The position numbers and the translations under genes were made by a program. From positions 12,393,608 to 12,457,607 of the forward strand of contig NC_088299.1 in assembly GCF_032854445.1 (NCBI RefSeq): DNA of 64,000 nt, read 5' to 3'. Under the pieces are notes generated by a model. That model did not search any database and was not told where the DNA came from. It saw only the letters and a program-made list of their open reading frames with translations. The stretch comes from Liolophura sinensis. Lineage: Eukaryota > Mollusca > Polyplacophora > Chitonida > Chitonidae. The stretch's first letter is position 1, and every line of letters begins with the position of its first letter. Positions 57,701 through 64,000 of the stretch are shown one piece after another.

Positions 57701-59805
57701 GGAGCTACATTATACACTGGCTCAATGTTTCCGGCGAAGTGATATCACATATCGGAGCAATGTTTCCAGTGAAATGATGTTACATATCGGAGCAATGTTT
57801 CCAAATCGGAACAATGTTTCCAGTGAAGTGATATTACATACTGGAGCAATGTTTCCAGTGAAGTGATATTACATATCGGAGCAATGTTTCCAAATCGGAA
57901 CAATGTTTCCAGTGAAGTGATATTACATACTGGAGCAATGTTTCCAGTGAAGTGATATTACATATTGGAGCAATGTTTCCAAATCGGAACAATGTTTCCA
58001 GTGAAGTGATATTACATACTGGAGCAATGTTTCCAGTGAAGTGATATTACATATCGGAGCAATGTTTCCAAATCGGAACAATGTTTCCAGTGAAGTGATA
58101 TTACATACTGGAGCAATGTTTCCAGTGAAGTGATATTACATATCGGAGCAATGTTTCCAAATCGGAACAATGTTTCCAGTGAAGTGATATTACATACTGG
58201 AGCAATGTTTCCAGTGAAGTGATATTACATATTGGAGCAATGTTTCCAAATCGGAACAATGTTTCCAGTGAAGTGATATTACATACTGGAGCAATGTTTC
58301 CAGTGAAGTGATATTACATATCGGAGCAATGTTTCCACTGCAGTGGTGATTTATATGCTGCAGACATTATTATAAATAAGGCATTAGAGAAACGTTATAC
58401 TAGTATGGAGGAGAAATGTTGCCATCGCTATGATGTTGTATACTGTACTGGAGTGACATGATACAGTGGGGCAATGTTTCCACTGGAACGATTTCATATA
58501 TCAATGTTTCCATGAAATGTGCCTGTCTATTTACTGCAGACATTAAGTGGACGTAAGAGATTTTTTTTTTTTTTTGATTGCTGTTTTACGCCGTACTCAA
58601 GAATATTTCACTTATACGACGGCGGCCAGCATTATGGTGGGTGGAAACCGGGCACAGCCCGGGGGAAACCCACGACCATCCGCGGGTTGCTGGAAGACCT
58701 TCCCACTTACGGCCGGAGAGGAAGCCAGCATGATCTGGACTTGAACTCACAGCGACCGCATTGGTGAGAGGCTCCTGGGTCATTACGCTGCGCTAGCGCG
58801 CTAACCGACTGAGCCACGGAGGCCCCCTAGACGTAAGAGAACGTCATACTCTAGAAAATGGTAATTGTTGTGATGCTATATACCGTACTGGAGCAACATT
58901 ATACATTGGCGCAATGTTTCCATTGTAATATATTTATGTTTCTACGACAACGATGTTGTATGCCGAAGTCATACATGGTGGGTAATAGAGCAACATTATA
59001 ACCTGGCGCCAGATTTCCATTAAATCAACATCAAGATACATCGCAGCAATGTGCTCATATATTGTAAAGACGTTGCACGATGAAGCCATGTGGTGGGCAC
59101 AGGAGCAATGTTCTATATTAGCGCAACTTTTCACTCGAACAGTTTCACAAAAAAGCAAACGATTGATGTTTAAAAGAAAAGACAACACCAAACTAAATGT
59201 ATACATACATTAACAAAGTATCCCACATAGACTTTTGTCTTTGTGGTGTTGCACAAGCAGAGTTTGAAGCAAAAAGCAAAAATCGTGCACACTGAGAAAA
59301 TCGAAAGCGCAGCCATGCTATCAGTTTTGACCAGTCTGGAGCGAGTTGTCTCTATAACCCGTGAACGCAGCTGTTTCCGTTCACACCACCCGATCTCTTC
59401 TTTGCCTGTGCGTGGGATACGTGCGACGCGACACAGTCCCATGGCCTCATAAGAATTCCAGATTAAAAAGTGATTATTGAGTTACAAAGCACTAAAAAAA
59501 GGTTTAGTCGTTTAGCCGTTTAGGACTGTTCCCACATCTGAATAACTAATGTTATACTCTTGGTTGCATTTTCATTAACGCAATGTAATAAACAGTTACT
59601 AGCAATATTCCTGCCACACGGTGGCGCGAGATGGTTATGGAATCAAAGAATCAAAGATTAACCCAAACAAGCAACATACCTGTGAGGCAATCAGTGCCAC
59701 AGCCTCTGGGTGGTTCAGCCTCACCCCGCGGGCTAGTCTCCTCTGGGCCAGGGCTCCCGCCTGGTGCACCAACAGGCTCTCAAGTTCCCGTGGAGACAGC
59801 TTCAT
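32676..59805 (-). CDS. Urease, fused gamma-beta-alpha, complete 23-exon gene
   Basis: Hydrolyses urea to ammonia and carbamate with a binuclear Ni site; cytosolic in eukaryotes. 23 exons, each GT..AG and phase-consistent: 59805-59680, 51877-51808, 51611-51529, 51116-51009, 50088-49930, 49146-49069, 46810-46731, 45969-45864, 45521-45438, 44505-44419, 43607-43482, 43302-43240, 41381-41173, 39988-39866, 39408-39327, 38796-38552, 37911-37797, 36967-36878, 36575-36477, 35543-35444, 34561-34455, 34023-33900, 32791-32676. They total 2580 bases, 859 residues (jack bean urease is 840). Gamma about 1-100, beta about 147-245, alpha about 285-859, as in plants and fungi. Ni ligands (Klebsiella numbers): H416, H418 (H134, H136), K503 (K217, carbamylated), H532 (H246), H558 (H272), D646 (D360); flap C605-H606 (C319-H320). 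It ends LAQRYFMF. No accessory (UreD/F/G) gene is seen in the window. Confidence 0.96.
33900..34023 (-). CDS. Urease exon 22 (alpha)
   Basis: [20 protein letters not shown], then [19 protein letters not shown]; acceptor TTTCTAATAG, donor A|GTAAGT. Confidence 0.95.
34455..34561 (-). CDS. Urease exon 21 (alpha)
   Basis: [20 protein letters not shown] then SVAFVSE. The frame stays open past the donor GAG|GTAGAG, but the family sequence stops matching there. Confidence 0.94.
35444..35543 (-). CDS. Urease exon 20 (alpha)
   Basis: [20 protein letters not shown] then [13 protein letters not shown]; phase 1 donor G|GTCAGT. Confidence 0.96.
35850..36104 (-). repeat. SINE family A, near full length
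   Basis: Minus-strand copy with an (AAATA) tail, CGTAGCATAACG-type middle and a head ending GTGGCCGATTAGATGGCG. Confidence 0.85.
36365..36430 (+). repeat. SINE family A, tail only
   Basis: ATTCTTGAGTACAGTGTGAA, then CAACTCAAATAAATAATAAA. Confidence 0.6.
36477..36575 (-). CDS. Urease exon 19 (alpha)
   Basis: [20 protein letters not shown] then [13 protein letters not shown]. Confidence 0.96.
36878..36967 (-). CDS. Urease exon 18 (alpha)
   Basis: [20 protein letters not shown] then [10 protein letters not shown]. Confidence 0.96.
37797..37911 (-). CDS. Urease exon 17 (alpha, D646)
   Basis: [20 protein letters not shown] then MMASDSQ, with D646 the last Ni ligand. Confidence 0.96.
38155..38186. 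repeat. (CGGA)n microsatellite
   Basis: Seven near-perfect CGGA units in urease intron 16. Confidence 0.85.
38325..38550. repeat. 18-bp-type minisatellite of GACTTGACTCATTTGTCT
   Basis: Irregular units of GACTTGACTCATTTGTCT run up to the donor of urease exon 16. Read on the gene strand they carry AAGTGAG- and AATGAGTC-like strings. Confidence 0.8.
38552..38796 (-). CDS. Urease exon 16 (alpha active site)
   Basis: The longest exon. [11 protein letters not shown] (H532), [15 protein letters not shown] (H558) and MLMVCHHLD (flap C605, H606). The donor AA|GTGAGTCAAG sits at the edge of an 18-bp repeat. Confidence 0.97.
39327..39408 (-). CDS. Urease exon 15 (alpha, carbamylated Lys)
   Basis: [19 protein letters not shown]503 is the carbamylated Ni-bridging lysine. 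Confidence 0.96.
39866..39988 (-). CDS. Urease exon 14 (alpha, small helical insert)
   Basis: Found because the flanking exons alone left a gap of about 37 residues against bacterial alpha subunits. It reads [20 protein letters not shown], then EDQIVAGAA, with phase matching both neighbours. It has about 4 residues more than the Klebsiella segment. Confidence 0.93.
40297..40524 (-). repeat. SINE family A, diverged
   Basis: Tail TTATTTATTTATTCGATTAG, then CTTATGCGATGGCGGCC and head CTAACCACGGAGGCCCC. Confidence 0.85.
41173..41381 (-). CDS. Urease exon 13 (alpha, first two Ni-binding His)
   Basis: [10 protein letters not shown] carries H416 and H418; [20 protein letters not shown] follows. 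Ends CG|GTATGT, splitting Arg460. Confidence 0.96.
43240..43302 (-). CDS. Urease exon 12 (alpha)
   Basis: [20 protein letters not shown] then P; 21 codons, phase 0 on both sides. Confidence 0.95.
43482..43607 (-). CDS. Urease exon 11 (alpha)
   Basis: [13 protein letters not shown] followed by [20 protein letters not shown] and VGIK. Confidence 0.95.
44241..44270 (+). repeat. A30 homopolymer
   Basis: Thirty A residues in urease intron 10. No SINE or retrogene body is attached that I can recognise. Confidence 0.9.
44419..44505 (-). CDS. Urease exon 10 (alpha)
   Basis: [20 protein letters not shown] then DECKFGGGK; donor AAG|GTAAAC. Confidence 0.96.
45438..45521 (-). CDS. Urease exon 9 (alpha domain start)
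   Basis: [17 protein letters not shown] is the alpha-subunit N-terminal signature. Confidence 0.95.
45864..45969 (-). CDS. Urease exon 8 (beta end and beta-alpha linker)
   Basis: [11 protein letters not shown] closes the beta domain; the following lysine-rich stretch ending GFRHVPE corresponds to the linker in plant urease. Confidence 0.93.
46133..46362 (+). repeat. SINE, third family (C)
   Basis: The tRNA-like head has an A-box region CTAGCTCAGATGGTAAAGAG and B box TGTTCGAATCCAACTC, followed by an unrelated body and a CAAACAAATAAATAAG tail. It is not a working tRNA gene, as no acceptor stem closes. Confidence 0.65.
46731..46810 (-). CDS. Urease exon 7 (beta domain)
   Basis: [20 protein letters not shown] then VEISGN; ends AA|GTAAGT so that Lys is split with exon 8. 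Confidence 0.95.
48263..48507 (+). repeat. SINE family A
   Basis: Head GTGGCCAGGAGATTAGCGTG, body CTCTGTCCGGTTTCCTCC, tail TTGAGTACGGCGTAAAGACC and AAATAAATA. Confidence 0.85.
48545..48742 (-). repeat. SINE family B, partial
   Basis: The head read on the minus strand is CGGTGGCCTAATGGTTTGAG, with a body running to about 48545. Abuts the family A copy. Confidence 0.5.
49069..49146 (-). CDS. Urease exon 6 (beta domain)
   Basis: [20 protein letters not shown] then SYGMRL, the most conserved beta motif. Exactly 26 codons, phase 0 on both sides. Confidence 0.96.
49270..49334 (+). repeat. G-rich low-complexity run
   Basis: Repeated G4-G12 runs separated by short GTT/A spacers, compatible with G-quadruplex formation on the strand complementary to the urease transcript. 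Confidence 0.75.
49930..50088 (-). CDS. Urease exon 5 (linker and beta domain start)
   Basis: A low-complexity linker, then [20 protein letters not shown] and CDRPIQ, the beta-subunit start signature. Confidence 0.94.
50625..50890 (+). repeat. SINE family C, diverged
   Basis: GACCAGTGAGGTCGCAAGCT and CAAATCCAACTCTC match the B-box part of the copy at 46133; ends in CCAAATAAATAAAT. Confidence 0.55.
51009..51116 (-). CDS. Urease exon 4 (gamma end and linker)
   Basis: VTVHRPI closes the gamma domain; [20 protein letters not shown] forms the gamma-beta linker, as in fused ureases. Confidence 0.93.
51529..51611 (-). CDS. Urease exon 3 (gamma domain)
   Basis: [20 protein letters not shown] then FPDGTKL, the conserved end of the gamma fold. 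Confidence 0.95.
51808..51877 (-). CDS. Urease exon 2 (gamma domain)
   Basis: [20 protein letters not shown] then SFLG. Acceptor TTTCAG, donor G|GTAAGC, phase 1. Intron 1 upstream is 7.8 kb, the longest in the gene. Confidence 0.93.
52733..52970 (+). repeat. SINE family A
   Basis: Head GGCCTCCATGGTTCACTTGG, tail TTGAGTACGGCGTAAAATAC. About 15 bases of the middle are missing. Confidence 0.88.
54734..54796. repeat. (CT)n microsatellite, about 30 units
   Basis: An uninterrupted CT dinucleotide run in urease intron 1. Confidence 0.95.
56385..56485 (-). repeat. SINE family B, head
   Basis: Minus-strand tRNA-like sequence: TTTGGCCTGATAGCTAGAGC, then GGGATCAAACCCGGGTTGGG. Confidence 0.5.
57690..58345. 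repeat. 89-bp higher-order tandem repeat
   Basis: CCAAATCGGAACAATG starts at 57801, 57890, 57979, 58068, 58157 and 58246, exactly 89 bp apart. Each unit contains three diverged copies of a shorter module GGAGCAATGTTTCCAGTGAA, so the array grew in two stages. Degenerate modules extend on both sides (57600-59110). Confidence 0.93.
58561..58829 (-). repeat. SINE family A, full length with exact 11-bp target duplication
   Basis: GACGTAAGAGA flanks both sides (58550-58560 and 58830-58840). Complete head (GGCCTCCGTGGCTCAGTCGG on the minus strand), box B, body, and a pure A15 tail instead of the usual AAATA repeats. Confidence 0.95.
59230..59455 (+). repeat. Diverged dispersed repeat, copy 2 (in urease intron 1)
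   Basis: Counterpart of 22361-22600: ACCAGTCTGGAGCGAGTT, CTATAACCCGTGAACG and CCCATGGCCTCATAAG. It is antisense to urease here, whereas the first copy is sense to PCS. Confidence 0.5.
59680..59805 (-). CDS. Urease exon 1 (residues 1-42, gamma domain start)
   Basis: ATG followed by [33 protein letters not shown] is the gamma-subunit signature. Donor CAG|GTATGT. GC-richer than its surroundings. Confidence 0.95.
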
Positions 59806-60520
59806 GGCTTACAGAGAGATTAGAACAGAATGCGGACCGACAGGACAGGGGTAGAGTGTAAAGCCGAAGTCTTAGCAAGTCAGAGGCGTAGATAGTAGGC
59901 GTCTTACTAACTATCCGTGTTATGCATGATAGACAATGTTGGGGTAGGTGAGCAACTGGCTTAGCAAGTACTAGAAATCAGGACACAGGCCCGAGGGTAA
60001 GGAGTCCTCATGTGGGTCAGAACGTAAACTACATGAGCCTGGTGAGACGTGTCGACCTTGTTGTAAACGAAGGCACCCTCTCACTCTGCCCTCGTGCTCA
60101 CTGATGAGACCCAGCTATCGTCTTGTTACACTGATCGGCCCAGACACGTGGAGAAAGTTGGCGAACACAAGTCCATCTGCAGACTCCGTCATACACAGGT
60201 TAGTGTTGTTAGTGTTTTAAACTTTTGTAAAGCTCTTCACGCCAGGTTTGAATTTAGCACATGCCTTGTGCAAACCCTCAGGTATACATATGTATATGCT
60301 TAGATGAACGGTCAGTTGACACCCTACTGATGGGTCTAGGCCTGTGTCGTGAACAGTCAACACGGACATAGAATCGTAGAGGTCATGTTCGTCTTGCTCT
60401 GAGCCGGTCGCCTTATGGGATGTAGATCACATACAGCAAAGTGCTAGTGCTACATGCGGCATGTGTATATATATATTATAGTTTCTGTATGTCAACTCAT
60501 GTATTTCCTATAGTTAATGG
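59806..60520. other. Upstream region of urease
   Basis: The 5' flank of the ATG. An in-frame ATG further up is not apparent and no clear TATA box is seen. The promoter must lie here or further right. Confidence 0.35.
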
Positions 60521-60640
60521 TAGCGGGTTTTCCACGGGCCCTGCCCGGTTTCTCCCACCATAATGCTGGCTGCCGCCGTATTAATGAAATAGTCTTGAGT
60601 ACAGCGTAAAACACCAATGAAATAAATAAGTAAATAAATC
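60521..60640 (+). repeat. SINE family A, 3' half
   Basis: CCCGGTTTCTCCCACCATAA to GTACAGCGTAAAACACC with an AAATAAATAAG tail. Confidence 0.85.
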
Positions 60641-60925
60641 CGTCTCTCAACATGTATTTTCTTCAAAATGATAACACTGACAAGTGAATACGAGTCTAGC
60701 TGGAAATCTCGCTCAGAAGTGTTCATACGAATAATTATATGTATTCAATAATGCAATGTATTCAATGCTCGGCCTCTATACTATAGCCGTGTTAGCTGCA
60801 TAGGGACATAAGTCACAAGGAAATTTTTGGTGAAAATTTCATTTGAAAACTCAACAGTAACTATTAAGTTACTATTAAGTGTGAAACCACAGGTCAGTGT
60901 TATCTGATATTGTGATGTGCGTGGC

Positions 60926-62049
<1,124 letters not shown>

Positions 62050-62345
62050 CTCGCGGCGTATGCTTCTCTGCCTGTGATCGGGTTACATCACATACTCCTC
62101 GCAGCGATTGTTTCTCTCCCTGCGGTCGCGTCAGATCACATACTCCTTGCAACGCATGCTTCTCTTCCTGCGATCGCGTTACATACTCCTCAAGGCGCAT
62201 GCTTTCGATGTCTTAAATCATATACTCCCCACAGCGCCTGCTTCTCTCCGATCACTGCATTACATACTCCTCACGGCACAGGCTTCTCTCCCTGGGATCG
62301 TGTTACATGACATACTCCCCACAGTGCATGCTTTTCCCCCTGCGA
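62050..62345. repeat. 48-bp-type tandem repeat
   Basis: Irregular units GCTTCTCTCCCTGCGATCGC, then GTTACATCACATACTCC, about six copies. Open frames here (61918-62310 and 62108-62410) follow from the repeat. Confidence 0.85.
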
Positions 62346-63289
62346 TCAAGGTAAATGTGCGAATACATAATAAGAAGTCATTAATAAAAATGCTTGAAAT
62401 TTCCATTTAAACAGAGGAATTCTTTTGTTAAAGGCAAAAGCAAAAGGCAGTTATTTATAGAATCAGACATTTAGGCGAATATTCCCTTATACACACGCCT
62501 AATGGTGGTTCCTATATTTGCTATATTGTTTCTTTAAACTTGTCGCCTGCATTCAGCTTTCTGTAAATTCAGACATATTCGCTACCAAAACTGCCTTCAT
62601 TACAAGTGGCAGGTAACACCACAAGCTCTACACATCATATGTTGGACGTCCAACTCATTGTAAAGAAGATAAAATTAGAATTATAACCTCCAAAAAGTTT
62701 AACATCTCAACCAATTGAGAACGAAGTGTGCTCAAATTCGGAACTCATGATCACCTGGCGTCCGCGTCATAACGTTCAGAAGGTGCCATTTTGCGCTCAT
62801 GAAATGAGGAGACTGGGTTATTCTGTTAAAGGGATACAGAATCGAAGCTGATTGGCTGACAGTGGAGATAGGGTTTCCGAGGTTAAGTCTTGCAGTCTTG
62901 GCCACGCTTGGATAAATGTACCATACCTAAAATTTGTCTTTGCTTGTAACATATGCCATTCAAGTTTTCCAAATTATACTATTTCAAATAAAGCACAAAA
63001 AGTGCCCCGTAAAATCATATATACAGCAATGTGTATTGAAAGAAAGGTACATTTTGGGCTTTCCAAGCAGTTCGTGGGAACGTGACTGTAGATATTGTCC
63101 CATGTATTGACTAGTGCTCACCTTTATACACGTATCTATTGCATCGTCCTAGTTCTTATTCAGCGCACATCGCGAAAGATATTTGCTAAGTGTTAATTTC
63201 AAGTTTAGAATAAACACGGGATATACACATAGATGAGCGGGTATACACATAGATGGAAAATGCGGAGAGAAGATGGCTAGAAAACACAT
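62346..63289. other. No gene seen
   Basis: No supportable exon. The frame at 62852-63085 has no recognisable domain. Confidence 0.4.
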
Positions 63290-63935
63290 AGGAAGGTGCT
63301 TTGAAAATGGGGAGGGAAGGGGGTTTTAAAAATGCAGAGGGAAGGTGGTTTTGAAAATGCAGAGGGAAGGTGGTTTCGAAAATGCAGAGGGACGGTGGTT
63401 TTAAAAATACAGAGGTACGGTTGTTAGAAAATGCGGTTTGAAGGTGGTTAGGAAGTCAGAGGGAAGATTGTTTGAAAATGCAGATTGAAGATGGTTAAAG
63501 AGTCAGAGGAAGATGGGTTGAAAGTGCAGGTGGTTAGAAAAGGCACAGGGAAGGTGATTTTGAAAAGGCACAGGGAAGGTGGTTTTGAAAATGCTGAGGA
63601 AGGGTTGTTTTGAAAATGCAGAGGGATGGTGGTTAGGAAATGCTGATTGAAGGTGGTTAGAAAGGCAGAGAGAAGATGGTTTAAAATTGCAGGTTGAAGG
63701 TGATTAGAAAAGGCAGTGGGAAGATGGTTTGAAAATGCAGAGGGAAGATGGTTTGAAAATGCAGAGGGAAGGTGATTTTGAAAAGGTAGAGGGAAGGTGG
63801 TTTTGAAAATGCTGAGAAGGGTTGTTTTGAAAATGCACAGGGAAGGTGGTTAGAAAAATGCTGATTAAAGGTGGTTAGAAAGGCTGAGGAAAGATGGTTT
63901 GAAAATGCAGAGGGAAGGTGATTTTGAAAATGCAG
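63290..63935. repeat. Purine-rich minisatellite
   Basis: About 25 irregular units of 24-27 bp (AGAGGGAAGGTGGTTTTGAA, then AATGC), with variants AAGATGG and AGGTTGTT. Runs nearly to the window end. Confidence 0.9.
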
Positions 63936-64000
63936 CCAGTATAAATTTCAGGGGAAGAAAATGAGAAGGCAGTGCACTTGCGGGGTGAATAGGGTGGGAA

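Larger units (their letters stand above)
32792..59679 (-). other. Urease introns: contents
   Basis: 22 introns, 0.2-7.8 kb. They contain family A SINEs (35850, 36365, 40297, 48263, 52733, 58561), family B SINEs (48545, 56385) and family C SINEs (46133, 50625). They also contain a (CGGA)n run (38155-38186), an 18-bp repeat (38325-38550), an A30 run (44241-44270), a G-rich run (49270-49334), a (CT)n run (54734-54796) and an 89-bp array (57690-58345). I see no nested gene. Open frames such as 33026-33307, 39781-40068 and 53243-53620 lack domains. Confidence 0.7.

Noticed and set aside
32676..59805. Urease as bacterial contamination
   Set aside because: The reading frame is split by 22 GT..AG introns full of the same SINEs as the rest of the window.

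Overview
This is a eukaryotic (metazoan) nuclear window. It has intron-rich genes with GT..AG splice sites, tRNA-derived SINEs, an APE-type non-LTR retrotransposon, an intact Tc1 transposon, a TIR-bearing non-autonomous element, a fold-back repeat and many minisatellites. Recurrent tRNA-headed SINEs with an (A/T)AAATA tail and a Tc1/CR1-like mobilome suggest a lophotrochozoan, most likely a mollusc. That placement is inference from recollection, not a database match.

The main content is two minus-strand genes. (1) A complete urease gene, reconstructed here from 23 exons between 59805 (ATG) and 32676 (stop). All exon junctions agree in phase and give an 859-residue fused gamma-beta-alpha urease of plant/fungal architecture. 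All nickel ligands, the carbamylated lysine and the catalytic flap Cys-His are present. (2) A phytochelatin synthase gene with a 213-codon first exon (23483..22844) carrying the Cys58-His168-Asp186 triad, and a second exon at 21622..21444 that joins in frame. The two genes lie about 9 kb apart in the same orientation. Both handle metal or nitrogen chemistry (Ni enzyme; thiol peptide metal chelation), but nothing in the sequence shows that they are co-regulated.

Left third (1-20 kb): a 72-bp minisatellite (80-1018) and a 44-bp minisatellite with an 872-bp higher-order duplication (1545-3560). The second lies in the intron of an unrecognised small basic gene on the minus strand (exons 4738..4662 and 1158..1090). 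Two EGF-like exons on the plus strand (7909-8015 and 8302-8474) look like alternative terminal exons. From 10.9 to 18 kb is a nest of transposons. A 450-bp TIR element is split by a 4.0-kb retrotransposon with an 8-bp target duplication. An intact 1651-bp Tc1 element with a 340-residue DD34E transposase sits precisely inside a 46-bp minisatellite.

Middle (20-32.7 kb): the phytochelatin synthase gene, several SINE copies, two copies of a fold-back repeat (21.0-21.4 and 28.8-29.3 kb), and an uninterrupted copy of the TIR element (31829-32279), itself inserted in a SINE. That copy serves as a natural empty site for the retrotransposon insertion.

Right half (32.7-60 kb): the urease gene, with introns holding SINEs of three kinds, an 89-bp higher-order repeat, microsatellites, a G-rich run and a donor-like minisatellite. 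Beyond 60 kb are a (TA)n tract, a 48-bp array and a purine-rich minisatellite, with no supportable gene.
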